A DNA stretch of 64,000 nucleotides from CG2-30-58-95 sp964618215 (GTDB lineage Bacteria; Chloroflexota; Anaerolineae; Anaerolineales; Villigracilaceae): NCBI GenBank assembly GCA_964618215.1, contig CAZTZE010000008.1, forward strand, positions 37,636 to 101,635, written 5' to 3'. Below are positions 16,561 to 25,294 of this stretch, one piece after another. The position numbers and the translations under genes were made by a program. Position 1 is the stretch's first letter. Each line of letters begins with the position of its first letter. The notes beneath the pieces were generated by a model. That model saw nothing but the letters and a program-made list of their open reading frames with translations. It made no database searches and was not told the DNA's origin.

Positions 16561-17285
16561 CACTCGCGCTCCGGGAACATCGTTCCGACGTACCCCTCCC
16601 CAGCCATCTGCAAATACATTCCCTTGACCGTCTCTTCCAGCAAATCCTTCAGGCGATGCCGCTCCATACCCAGGGCATTTAAGGGGTTGTAAGCGATAGC
16701 CTTCCCAACCATCACCTTGCCAGATTCATGTACGGCGACAGGATAAAAGGCCAGGCGCTTTCCGGTACGCTCGTAAAACATCTCTCCCAGCCTGAAGACG
16801 GTCTTTTGAAAGGGATACATCTTGACGAAGGTGTCCGACCCCAACGCGGAATACTCCGGGAATACCAGCAGGCATTTCCCTTCCAGGAGCAGGGACAGGC
16901 TCATCTCCAATGTTTCATACAGTCGTTCCTGCCCTCCCATATAGGCGGGAATGCAGCCAAGCCCTCTCAACATGAGTACGGTGATCTTGGAAAGGAATTT
17001 TGAAAAGCTCCGGCTGAATGGGAGTTTAAGTTTTAGACACGGCTCAACGAAATCCAACCTCAAGTACTCCGGCGCCAATTCTTTATCAACCATATCCCCG
17101 ACGGCCCAGGGATACAACTGAAGCGGGATCGAGCACACGACTGCGATCGGTCCGCTCGGCCCGAGGTGATTGGCAATGAACACCGCCGGACCTTCCTTCG
17201 GAAGGTTTTCCTCGCCGATGAGTTCCCCACTCCACAAGAAAAGATCGAGCGCGCCGGTCAGGAAATGATAGAAGATGTATTTCAT
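16560..17285 (-). CDS. 1-acyl-glycerol-phosphate acyltransferase-like protein (PlsC family)
   Basis: 241 aa. The acyltransferase motif I appears as IANHLGPSGP near residue 36 (NHxxxxD normally; here the acidic residue is replaced by Ser/Gly), and LLVFPEYSALGSD near 140 corresponds to motif III. A hydrophobic N-terminus suggests membrane contact. The departure from HX4D means catalysis by the standard mechanism is uncertain. Alone between two hairpins. Confidence 0.65.
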   Translation of the reverse strand: MKYIFYHFLTGALDLFLWSGELIGEENLPKEGPAVFIANHLGPSGPIAVVCSIPLQLYPWAVGDMVDKELAPEYLRLDFVEPCLKLKLPFSRSFSKFLSKITVLMLRGLGCIPAYMGGQERLYETLEMSLSLLLEGKCLLVFPEYSALGSDTFVKMYPFQKTVFRLGEMFYERTGKRLAFYPVAVHESGKVMVGKAIAYNPLNALGMERHRLKDLLEETVKGMYLQMAGEGYVGTMFPERE

Positions 17286-17316
17286 GATGCTACCCTCCGC
17301 TCATGTCCATTTTACA

Positions 17317-17585
17317 TCAAATCAGACGCGGCCGGTACTGCAACGCCTCCGCCAGATGTGCAGGCTGGATTGCCTCACTCCCCGCCAGATCGGCAATCGT
17401 GCGCGCTAGCTTGAGCACGCGGTGATAACCACGCGCCGAGAGCTGCAATTGGCTCATGGCAGCCTTGATCAAACTCTCCCCTGCTTCGTCCAGTTTACAG
17501 AATTTGCGAATCTCCCCCACGCGCATGTCCGCGTTACAGACGATGTCCGAACCGCTGAAGCGTTCACGCTGGCGCTGGCGAACTC
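17317..17585 (-). pseudogene. Displaced 3' end of comM
   Basis: About 88 codons match the C-terminus of the ComM protein encoded at 28970-30538: CNADMRVGEIRKFCKLDEAG and the following residues are identical, ending LQYRPRLI against LQYRPRIMVG. Nucleotide identity over the last 220 bases is about 88% by eye, so this is an old copy rather than an assembly duplicate. It lacks the 48-base repeat insertion seen in the full gene (RERFSGSDIVCN here). It has no start and runs in a different frame from the galK piece upstream. Confidence 0.85.
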
Positions 17586-17689
17586 GGCGCCGATGTGCTT
17601 GAGCAGTTCGCGGCGGATATTCTGGCTGGACAGGTCGAAGTCGGCCAGGGAGATGTAGGGCAAGTTGCGGTCCTTGAGGGCATGGATGA
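17586..17689 (-). other. Unassigned ~100-base junction piece
   Basis: Between broken galK and the comM remnant one minus-strand frame reads NLPYISLADFDLSSQNIRRE and on to LLKHIGAEFA. It looks like coding sequence, but I recognise no family, and it belongs to neither neighbour. Probably a fragment of a third gene caught at the junction. Confidence 0.4.
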
Positions 17690-18148
17690 CTAGCGCCAGC
17701 CGCCGAGGGCCGACCAGGCAACAGCGAAAGCCATCTCAACCGACGCGGAGGAATTCAACCCGGCGCCGCGCGGCACATCGGAGGCGAATACCGCATCCAT
17801 AGCGGGAGTCGCCAGACCTGCTTCGGTCAGCGCCCAGGCCACCCCGGCAGGGTAGCAGGCCCACTCAGGCAGCGGAGCGCCCTCGGCGTTGGTTTTGGCG
17901 GGAATACTCATAGGCGTAAACGTGGCTTCCTCGGCAAAATCCACAGCCACGAGGGCGGAGCGATCCGAATCCGCAGGGGAGAAGACAATGTACGTAGCCA
18001 GGTCGATGGCGGCGGGTAGCACAAATCCATCGTTGTAATCCACATGCTCGCCCAAAATATTGACGCGGCCCGGCGCGAGGGCCACGAAGGCCGGTTCTTT
18101 GCCGAAACGCTGGCGGAAAGTTTGGGTGACGAGGTTTTTGGGGTGCAT
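17690..18148 (-). pseudogene. galK: Truncated galactokinase (N-terminal 152 codons)
   Basis: 152 aa of a protein normally near 390. It has the galactokinase signature PGRVNILGEHVDYNDG near residue 28 and the GHMP ATP loop GAGLNSSAS near 128. The frame ends shortly after (ALGGWR-stop) where the sequence stops resembling galactokinase. The C-terminal two thirds are missing, so it cannot be an active kinase. It starts 3 bases after galT, so it once formed a galT-galK operon. Confidence 0.85.
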
Positions 18149-18150
18149 GG

Positions 18151-19218
18151 CTACTTTTGGGTGTAGTGAATTTCGGACAGGTCGCGCAGGCGGGCGGCGG
18201 CGGTTTCGGGGGTGATGTCGCGTTGGGACATGCCAAGCATTTCGTAACCGACCATGAACTTACGGACGGTGGCCGAGCGCAGGAGCGGCGGATAGAAGTG
18301 GGCGTGGAGTACCCATTCGGGGTGGTCGGCGCCATCGTTGGGGGACTGGTGGAAGCCCATTGAGTAGGGGAATGGAATTTCGAACAGGTTGTCGTAGCGA
18401 GTGGTGACGCGCTTGAAGATGTCGGCCAAGGCGCGGCGCTCGGTCTGGGTCAGGGCGGGCAGGGTGGGAGCGGCACGGTGGGCGATGACCAGAATCTCAA
18501 ACGGCCAGACCGCCCAAAACGGGACGACGGCAGTGAAGTGTTCGTTGGCGGCAACGATGCGCTCGCCGCGTTTTTGTTCTTCGTGCAGATAATCGAGCAA
18601 CAACGGGTGGCCATTGGAACCAAAGTAGTCTTTTTGCGAGGCCAGTTCCTTGGCAGGTTCGGTGGGAATCTGGGATTGTGACCAGACCTGGCTGTGGGGG
18701 TGCGGGTTTGAACAGCCCATGACCTCGCCTTTGTTTTCGAAGACCTGGACATAGGCGATTTCAGGGCGCTGGTACAACTCGGCGGTCTGGTCGCTCCAGG
18801 TGTTGATGACGCCTTCAACTTCGTCGAGCGAGAGCTGGTGCAGGGTCAGGTTGTGACGCGGCGAGAAACAGATGACGCGGCAGACGCCGGTTTCGGGCTT
18901 GGCGGTGAAGAGGGTTGAAGGTTGAAGGTTGGAAGGTTGAGGAGCGTTACTTTCAACCTGCAACTTTGAACTTTCAACTTCTGGCAGAAGTGCGGCGAAG
19001 TCGTTGTCGAATACAAAAGTTTCGGTGTAGGGCGGGGTTTTGATGCCTCCCGCGCGTTCGTTGCCGGGGCAAAGGTAGCAGGTCGGGTCGTATTCGGGCA
19101 GGTGGGGCGGGGCGGTCCTTTCGACCTGTCCCTGCCAGGGGCGTTTGGCGCGATGGGGTGAGACCAAAATCCATTCGCGGGTCAGTGGGTTGTAGCGGCG
19201 GTGGGGAGAATCAAACAT
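18151..19218 (-). CDS. galT: Galactose-1-phosphate uridylyltransferase
   Basis: 355 aa, typical length. Active-site motif NPHPHSQVW near residue 172 carries the nucleophilic His of the HPH triad; the zinc-site CYLCPGNERAGG is near 47. It exchanges UMP between UDP-glucose and galactose-1-phosphate in the Leloir pathway. A repeat-derived insert (about residues 80-103, VESSKLQVESNAPQPSNL) lies in a loop. The GC-rich codon use matches the host rather than the AT-rich genes upstream. Its partner galK is broken, so a kinase must be supplied elsewhere if the pathway works. Confidence 0.92.
   Translation of the reverse strand: MFDSPHRRYNPLTREWILVSPHRAKRPWQGQVERTAPPHLPEYDPTCYLCPGNERAGGIKTPPYTETFVFDNDFAALLPEVESSKLQVESNAPQPSNLQPSTLFTAKPETGVCRVICFSPRHNLTLHQLSLDEVEGVINTWSDQTAELYQRPEIAYVQVFENKGEVMGCSNPHPHSQVWSQSQIPTEPAKELASQKDYFGSNGHPLLLDYLHEEQKRGERIVAANEHFTAVVPFWAVWPFEILVIAHRAAPTLPALTQTERRALADIFKRVTTRYDNLFEIPFPYSMGFHQSPNDGADHPEWVLHAHFYPPLLRSATVRKFMVGYEMLGMSQRDITPETAAARLRDLSEIHYTQK
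18911..18981. repeat. GGTTGAA heptamers inside galT
   Basis: GGTTGAA-GGTTGAA-GGTTGGAA-GGTTGA is followed by the inverse units TTTCAACCTGCAACTTTGAACTTTC without the frame of galT being lost. Both arms could pair. It gives the Ser/Gln/Pro-rich insert of the protein. Confidence 0.8.
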
Positions 19219-19321
19219 TTGGCACTTTTGTCAATTTGTAAAACTGGGGATGGATGGAGAATCTGCGGGATGAACTCCGGCAGTCTCGGATTCAAGCCTT
19301 TATAAAGTATAAGCGAATGAT

Positions 19322-21490
19322 CTAATAAAACTCCAGCACTAATCCAACATCTTTGGCTTTAAATTCGATATCGACATTAATGATTTCATCATCTTGATTC
19401 CATTCGGTATTTGTCTCTCCACTTTTTACCGATTTCAGTTTGAAACCAGCTGGAGCATGGAACCAATAAGTTTCAGTGGTATCAGGCACACCGGTAATAT
19501 CAAGGGTCAGTTTGTTCTCCAGCCATTGGATTTTTCTCACACTGACGGCATCCATACTGACATGACGCGATGAAGCGAGGAATTGCGGTTCATTTTTTAT
19601 GGGAACCAGTGCGAGAATCTGACAATGACCGAGTTCAAGTGGCTGACAGTTTATATACTTGGATACTTTTCCCAGGCTTTCTTGAGCCCAATAATCAAAG
19701 ACAAGATATTCGGATTCAGGATCAAGCCCCAGTGCATTCATCTTAATTTCAGATGCTTTTAACGGCACAGTCGCAAAACGGCCGACTACAGCCCAGCGCC
19801 GGTCAAGGGTATCAATATGGAAGCACCACAAGGTTGACAGTGGATGATCATCATTCATGGTTGGATAAACACCAGCCATGTCCATGGCGTCTTTCAAAGA
19901 TACACCCTCGACCTCAACCGGATTTTCTTTGCTGTTTACCGCAAAACCGTGCAGTTTAGTCCAGGTAAAAGCCGGGTAAGTCATATCTATGGGGCCAGTC
20001 TCTCCGGCCATAGTGGTTAAGGTTGGCAAATTCTTTTTAATGACCGTGAGCCGATCTTCGGTATATTCGGCCAGGGGATCACTTAACATGAAAAGGCTTC
20101 CAGATAGAGCGATCAAGGATGTTACACTCTTGAGCCATTCGATGTTAGTACGAGCGCAAATGTGATCCGGATCGTTCAAAAACAGGATCCGTTGAGAATG
20201 GAACCAGCGAGCTGATTCAACCAATTGCATCCGGATGCCAGCCCAGGTCGGATTTGCATCCATGGCGATCCGGCATGCATCAACAATTCCAATCACTTCC
20301 GCTAATACGCCCCATGATGCCAGGAAATATTTCTGGTCTCCAATTCCTTTGCGTGCATATTCCATAAATCTTCTGAAGCGGCCGCTCGCTTCATCGTTAG
20401 AGAGCAATCCCTGCCGGACGGCTTCCTGTAACCCGTCCATGATTAGGTGGCGGATGGCATCGGTTTTAAAATACGTATACCCCAGATCGTTGAGGCGTTT
20501 ATAGTATGGATAGACATGTTTGACTAAAGTCTCATCAGAACAATCGAGCAGGTAGTCAATCCACTCCCCCAACATCAACTTCCCGTTCTGATCCTTAATA
20601 AAGCTATGTGCGTTTTTCTCCGCAAATTCCTTGTTCGTTACATTGGCATTGGTCCAAATCGCGGGTTGAAATCCATTTTCGCAGATACTGGCAATCACAC
20701 CCGGATGCCCATCAGGGAAACGTTCATTGGTTTCCAACCAACCTTCCGACAAAGTGCCATCCGGGTTTGACGGGATCGGAAGTTTTTCATACCCGTCGTC
20801 GAGTTGGATATATTCCAAACCATAATCTTTCAGACGCTTGCCAAAAAACTCGGAAAAATTTTCTATATCAGAGAAAGAAACATTGCGCCGGCAGGCTTCC
20901 CAGGAGCACCACCCGGCAACCGGTCTTAGGTTTGGGCGCCATTCCCACGGTTGGTGATACGCATATCCCAAATGAGTTCGATAATATTGCATGCGCAGGT
21001 TTATGACCCAGGGCATGGATCCCAAAACCACGTACATCTCGGCAACCAATTCCCCGTTGGCATCTGCGATTAATTTTGGTTGGGTCCAGTTCCATTCCTG
21101 GCCATGCCAGTCGATCAGCAGATCTTGTTGAATGTCATACAAACCATTTACACCGTGCATTAACGGCCTGCCTACCTGTCCCAGGATAGCCTGTTCATGG
21201 CCTGCACGGTGAGGACGCATATTCACGGCATCGCTGCTTAACAAGAATCTTGCCCTGGCGGTTACGGGATTATCCAACATGATATAGATTTGTTGAATAA
21301 ACGGTCGGTTCAGGATATTGCCGTCGGAACCATGCCGGAATCCCACATCATCCATTCCCGGAATCTGGAGGGTGATCAAAGGCCGACCGTTATATTCGTA
21401 CACCAGGGTACGGGAAGCTTCGTCCCATTTATGAAGTGCGTGAGCAATTGGCGGCTCTTTTAGTGTGGGATGAAAATTATCATTATTCAT
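19322..21490 (-). CDS. Alpha-galactosidase, glycoside hydrolase family 36-like
   Basis: 722 aa. N-terminal beta-sandwich, then a (beta/alpha)8 barrel with YIQLDDGYEKLP near residue 232, nucleophile Asp in YFKTDAIRHL near 343 and a likely acid/base Asp in ACRIAMDANPTWAG near 405. A C-terminal beta domain follows. GH36 enzymes release alpha-1,6-linked galactose from melibiose, raffinose and galactomannan. No signal peptide, so it should act on sugar imported by the ABC system next door. AT-rich compared with galT. Confidence 0.82.
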   Translation of the reverse strand: MNNDNFHPTLKEPPIAHALHKWDEASRTLVYEYNGRPLITLQIPGMDDVGFRHGSDGNILNRPFIQQIYIMLDNPVTARARFLLSSDAVNMRPHRAGHEQAILGQVGRPLMHGVNGLYDIQQDLLIDWHGQEWNWTQPKLIADANGELVAEMYVVLGSMPWVINLRMQYYRTHLGYAYHQPWEWRPNLRPVAGWCSWEACRRNVSFSDIENFSEFFGKRLKDYGLEYIQLDDGYEKLPIPSNPDGTLSEGWLETNERFPDGHPGVIASICENGFQPAIWTNANVTNKEFAEKNAHSFIKDQNGKLMLGEWIDYLLDCSDETLVKHVYPYYKRLNDLGYTYFKTDAIRHLIMDGLQEAVRQGLLSNDEASGRFRRFMEYARKGIGDQKYFLASWGVLAEVIGIVDACRIAMDANPTWAGIRMQLVESARWFHSQRILFLNDPDHICARTNIEWLKSVTSLIALSGSLFMLSDPLAEYTEDRLTVIKKNLPTLTTMAGETGPIDMTYPAFTWTKLHGFAVNSKENPVEVEGVSLKDAMDMAGVYPTMNDDHPLSTLWCFHIDTLDRRWAVVGRFATVPLKASEIKMNALGLDPESEYLVFDYWAQESLGKVSKYINCQPLELGHCQILALVPIKNEPQFLASSRHVSMDAVSVRKIQWLENKLTLDITGVPDTTETYWFHAPAGFKLKSVKSGETNTEWNQDDEIINVDIEFKAKDVGLVLEFY

Positions 21491-21532
21491 GGCGCAGGCT
21501 CATGGAAAAATACAAACTCTGATTCATCTACC

Positions 21533-21955
21533 TCACATCGTATCTGTCAATTCGACAATCTGCCGCCGTTGGTTGTCAGACAAATCCACCAGACGCGAGT
21601 TTCGATCTGTGGTGTCTCGATTCTCTACGATCAGAACAAGCGCATCCTCATCAAAGGTGTGCGAGTGCCATACCCCGCGCTTAACATTGTAAAGATACGA
21701 CGGTTTCATTTCTTGAGCGTGAATCTCCATAACCCCCTCTGACTGACCCTCTCCTACAAAGAGAATGCAACGACCCTGCAATAAAACAAACACTTCGTCC
21801 GTTTCCTCATGGCGGGCCATCGTAGTGATATTGTGCGGCAGACAATCGTCGCACCACCTCATCAATGCCACCCGCCAGGTGCCAGAGTCAATCAATGGCA
21901 TATACCAGGTGCCGGTATAGGTTTTTATTTCCAATAATTCTTCGTTTATTGACAT
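21533..21955 (-). CDS. Cupin-domain protein
   Basis: 140 aa. Small cupin beta-barrel with metal-site motifs HEETDEVFVLLQGR (residues about 48-61, His-Glu) and RGVWHSHTF near 93. Close to proteins annotated as cupins of unknown role in sugar operons; an isomerase or sugar-binding role is possible. It lies 4 bases after the permease gene and 42 bases before the GH36 gene. Confidence 0.75.
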   Translation of the reverse strand: MSINEELLEIKTYTGTWYMPLIDSGTWRVALMRWCDDCLPHNITTMARHEETDEVFVLLQGRCILFVGEGQSEGVMEIHAQEMKPSYLYNVKRGVWHSHTFDEDALVLIVENRDTTDRNSRLVDLSDNQRRQIVELTDTM

Positions 21956-21958
21956 TGG

Positions 21959-22771
21959 TTACCCCTTTACAGCGCCTTCCGCAAGGCCGCTGATGAAATA
22001 TTTCTGTAAGAAAATGTACATGACTGTCATCGGGATCATACTCAACAGACTTCCAGCCGCTACCCAGGAAACATTGTTTTGGTATTGGGAGAAAAACTGA
22101 GCCAGAACAACTGGGAAAGTCTGTGCACTGGGCCTTTGTAGAAAGAACAACGAAAACTGATAATCATTCCAGACTGCCAGACCTGCTAAAATCATCGCTG
22201 TGGCAGTGACGGGTTTTAATAAAGGCATGATTATGCGGAAAAAGATACCAAATCGGCTGCAACCATCTATCATGGCGGCTTCATCCAAGTCCCTTGGGAT
22301 GGATTTAATAAAACCGGTATAAAGGAATATGACCAGGGGCAATTGAAAAGTAACGTGCAGTGCTACCAACATCCAGGGGGTGTTAATTCCATGCATGTCC
22401 ACCACAACCTTATAAAGGGGCACCAGAATGGTCAAAGGTGGAACGATCAGGATGGAAATCGAAAAAAGGTAAACGAAGTTGTTCAGGCGGGTTGGGTAAC
22501 GTGCCAATGGATAGGCCGTTAATGCTCCCAAACAAACAACCAATAATCCAGAGAATATCGTGATGACAAATGTATTATTTATGGCTCTTCCCAATTCAGC
22601 TTCGGTCCATGCGTTTACAAAATTATCCAGGTATAGATAGGCAGGCGGGATCCACTTCGAGCTCTTATCCGTGATATTCTTAAACGCGAGGTTAAGCATG
22701 ATCAGGAACGGCATAAGTTGAATTAGACAAGCGCCTAATGCAACGATGGGAAGTAAAAATCTTTTTGTCAT
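21959..22771 (-). CDS. Sugar ABC transporter permease (MalG type)
   Basis: 270 aa with six TM helices. The EAA coupling motif is EAAMIDGCSRFGIFFRIIMPLLKP near residue 165. The protein ends in AEGAVKG, typical of CUT1-family second permeases. It overlaps the partner permease by 4 bases. Confidence 0.92.
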   Translation of the reverse strand: MTKRFLLPIVALGACLIQLMPFLIMLNLAFKNITDKSSKWIPPAYLYLDNFVNAWTEAELGRAINNTFVITIFSGLLVVCLGALTAYPLARYPTRLNNFVYLFSISILIVPPLTILVPLYKVVVDMHGINTPWMLVALHVTFQLPLVIFLYTGFIKSIPRDLDEAAMIDGCSRFGIFFRIIMPLLKPVTATAMILAGLAVWNDYQFSLFFLQRPSAQTFPVVLAQFFSQYQNNVSWVAAGSLLSMIPMTVMYIFLQKYFISGLAEGAVKG

Positions 22772-23685
22772 TGTTCCACCTCTCGACGGCGGAGGAAAAC
22801 CAGCGAAGAAATACTAATAGTGGTAATCAAAACGAACATCAGGTTGCCCAAAACAGCCGCAAAACCCGCATCCTGCCTGGCAAAATAAGTGTCATACATC
22901 ATCGTTGAGAGAGAATGAGAAGCATAACCCGGACCGCCCATTGTGAGCGCCCAAATTCCGTCAAAGAGTTTCATCCCGCCAATGAGATTTAATACAAAAC
23001 TAATTGTGATTGCCGGCATTATCAAAGGGATCGTGACATAGAAAAATGTCTGAATGTCATTCGCCCCGTCGATTGCGGCTGCATCAAGGCAGTCTTTAGA
23101 AACGGTTTGCAGACCTGCCAGGTAGACCATCATTGCAATCCCCACGTATTGAAAGGTGTTGACGAGGGTGATCAAAAACACAGCGCGTGGGCCATTCCCC
23201 AACCAATCCAACCGCTCTGCCCCAAACAAAAGAAGCACGTCATTAAATGCGCCGCGATTATATTGAAATAGAAAATAAGACAGGTACCCAAAAATTAATG
23301 GACTGATAATGACAGGAAAATATACAATGGTTCGTATGATTGCCTTCCACCTGGAAGTTCCGTTTAGTATTAATGCATATCCCATTCCTAAAATGTTTTG
23401 CAAAATTGTAGTACCGAAGCCATAGATCAAGGTATTTACGATGGTTTTCAATGCCTGTACATCGGTTAGTATCCGTGCATATTTTTCCCATCCCACCCAT
23501 TTGTAGTGAGCTGAATACCCATTCCAGTCCGTAAAAGAATATTTGATGCCCTGCGTCAAGGGATAAACAATAAATAAACCAAAAAGTATCAGTGCGGGAA
23601 TATACATCACATTTACCACGGCAGGTGAGGCTGCCCAACGTTGAAATCTCCTGCTCAGATTTTCCATATGAGATTCTCGCATCAT
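22768..23685 (-). CDS. Sugar ABC transporter permease (MalF/UgpA type)
   Basis: 305 aa, six TM helices. EAA motif DAAAIDGANDIQTFFYVTIP near residue 197. The start is uncertain: ATG at 23685, the adjacent ATG, or MENLSRRF at 23667. CUT1 family. No ATPase gene lies in this cluster, so a shared MsmX/UgpC-like ATPase encoded elsewhere is likely needed. Confidence 0.92.
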   Translation of the reverse strand: MMRESHMENLSRRFQRWAASPAVVNVMYIPALILFGLFIVYPLTQGIKYSFTDWNGYSAHYKWVGWEKYARILTDVQALKTIVNTLIYGFGTTILQNILGMGYALILNGTSRWKAIIRTIVYFPVIISPLIFGYLSYFLFQYNRGAFNDVLLLFGAERLDWLGNGPRAVFLITLVNTFQYVGIAMMVYLAGLQTVSKDCLDAAAIDGANDIQTFFYVTIPLIMPAITISFVLNLIGGMKLFDGIWALTMGGPGYASHSLSTMMYDTYFARQDAGFAAVLGNLMFVLITTISISSLVFLRRREVEQ

Positions 23686-23713
23686 GTCCCCAAAACGTGA
23701 TTCGTAAAAGGGG

Positions 23714-23743
23714 GGCGTGGGAGCGGTAAGCCGCTCCCACGCC
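23714..23743. repeat. 13-base perfect palindrome after the binding-protein gene
   Basis: GGCGTGGGAGCGG / CCGCTCCCACGCC with a TAAG loop. On the minus strand it is followed by CCCCCCTTTT. It lies between the binding-protein gene and the first permease gene and may partly stop transcription, as is usual between these genes, giving more binding protein. Confidence 0.7.
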
Positions 23744-23757
23744 TGTGTTTCTAAACT

Positions 23758-25062
23758 CTATTGTGCAGCAGCGCGTAAACGTTCAAATTCTTGTTTGATA
23801 TAGTCGTTGGCTTGCTCAGGGGTTGCTCCGCCCGCCAGAGCGTCCTGACCAGCCTTGCAAAGAACATCCCACATACCGCTCGGGAGATAAACACGGTCAA
23901 AGTAGGGGAAGACACGTAAATCGGCGTATTGAGCGTAGAAATCATTCAGGCTGCCTACGTCCACTTCCACGCCAGTCAAACCGGCGGGCAGCAAGTTGGA
24001 TTCTGCTACCGCTTTGATGTTTTCAGGCTTCGCGTAGAAGGCAACAAATTTCTTGGCCGCTTCAATATTCTTTGAATCTTTCCAGACACCCCAGGTGGTC
24101 GTTTCACCGCCAATGAGTGTGGGCGCATCGCCTTCGACAATGGCCGGAACCGGCATCAAACCAATCTTGGCATCTGGATTGATCTTTAGAGCTTCTGCAA
24201 TGATGTAGCTGCCAAAAAATTCAAACGCCGCCGTGCCATCTGCAAGGGCCTGGGCGCTGTCGCTGTATTTGGACGTCAGGACATCCTTGTTGAGGTAGTC
24301 CATGGTTTGCAGATCAACTAGTTGTTGCGTCATCCATGTGTACTTTGACCAATCAAAAGTACCATCGAGCAATGCACTGGCTTCATTCTGTTCGGGCGAG
24401 ATCAGTAACGGGGTCGAGAGGTAGTCATACCATTGACCCATCGGCCAAACATCAGCGCCGCTGATATGGATACAACTCACTTCACCATTGCTTCCTGTTT
24501 TGATGACTTCACAGGCTGCCAGCAGTTCAGCAAATGTTGTGGGAACCTGGACACCATACTTGGTTAGAACATCTTCGCTATAAACCATACCGGTTTTTTC
24601 CTGGTCCATGGGCAGCACATACACCTTGCCCGTTTCATCAGTTACATTTGGCTTGATAGCAGGGTCAAGTTGCGCGGCCCAGGGTTCATCACGCAGGTCA
24701 GCCAGGAATTCACCATAGCGAATTTTTGCCCAACCATGAGTAGAGAAGACATCCGGCATGTCATTGGCGGCCATCTTGATCTTCATCAGGTTTTCATAGT
24801 CTTTACCCGGAGCAGAAAATTCAACGACAATGTTAGGGTTCTCAGTTATGAATGCCTTGGCGATGTCTTCCAGGACTTTGGCCTGTTCGCCAACCCGGTT
24901 CGTCATCACGGTAATGGTCACCTTTTCGGCTGGAGCCTCAGCTGCGATCGGTGCTTCAGTCGCAGCCGGTGCTTCGGTTGCGGCCGGTTGAGGAGCGCAC
25001 GCAGCCAACAACAAACTAAATGCACACATCAAACCAAACAGAGAAAACAGAATCTTTTTCAT
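23758..25062 (-). CDS. Sugar-binding lipoprotein of the ABC importer
   Basis: 434 aa from the ATG at 25062 with AGGAGG 8 bases upstream. Signal with lipobox LLAAC near residue 19, an Ala/Pro/Glu linker and an SBP_bac_1 (MalE-like) fold (DVFSTHGWAKIRYGEFLADL, LIGGETTTWGVWKDSKNIE). Extracellular capture of an oligosaccharide, probably an alpha-galactoside given the GH36 neighbour. Confidence 0.92.
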   Translation of the reverse strand: MKKILFSLFGLMCAFSLLLAACAPQPAATEAPAATEAPIAAEAPAEKVTITVMTNRVGEQAKVLEDIAKAFITENPNIVVEFSAPGKDYENLMKIKMAANDMPDVFSTHGWAKIRYGEFLADLRDEPWAAQLDPAIKPNVTDETGKVYVLPMDQEKTGMVYSEDVLTKYGVQVPTTFAELLAACEVIKTGSNGEVSCIHISGADVWPMGQWYDYLSTPLLISPEQNEASALLDGTFDWSKYTWMTQQLVDLQTMDYLNKDVLTSKYSDSAQALADGTAAFEFFGSYIIAEALKINPDAKIGLMPVPAIVEGDAPTLIGGETTTWGVWKDSKNIEAAKKFVAFYAKPENIKAVAESNLLPAGLTGVEVDVGSLNDFYAQYADLRVFPYFDRVYLPSGMWDVLCKAGQDALAGGATPEQANDYIKQEFERLRAAAQ

Positions 25063-25220
25063 GTTCTTCCTCCTTAGAAAGAATGGGGTGGGGGTCAACA
25101 CATTGTTGATCCTATGTGTATGTAGGATAATGCTAGAAGCGATCATATACAATGACTCAAATCTACATTTGAAGTATCGGATTCTTTGTAAAATGATTTC
25201 CCCCAGGTTTTCTATAAACA

Positions 25221-25262
25221 TTTCGAGGCTCCAGTAAAAAATCAATCCCCGGAGCCTCGAAA
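25221..25262. terminator. Stem-loop between the regulator and binding-protein genes
   Basis: Perfect 12-base arms TTTCGAGGCTCC (25221-25232) and GGAGCCTCGAAA (25251-25262) with an 18-base AT-rich loop. It ends the two-component operon; the binding-protein promoter should lie in 25063-25220, where I see only weak matches. Confidence 0.6.
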
Positions 25263-25294
25263 TCAATCGGTCATCACCATATTAAATAGCCGTT

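Noticed and set aside
17317..17585. comM 3' copy as an assembly artefact
   Set aside because: About 12% of bases differ from the intact gene and the intact gene carries an insertion, so it is a real, old copy.
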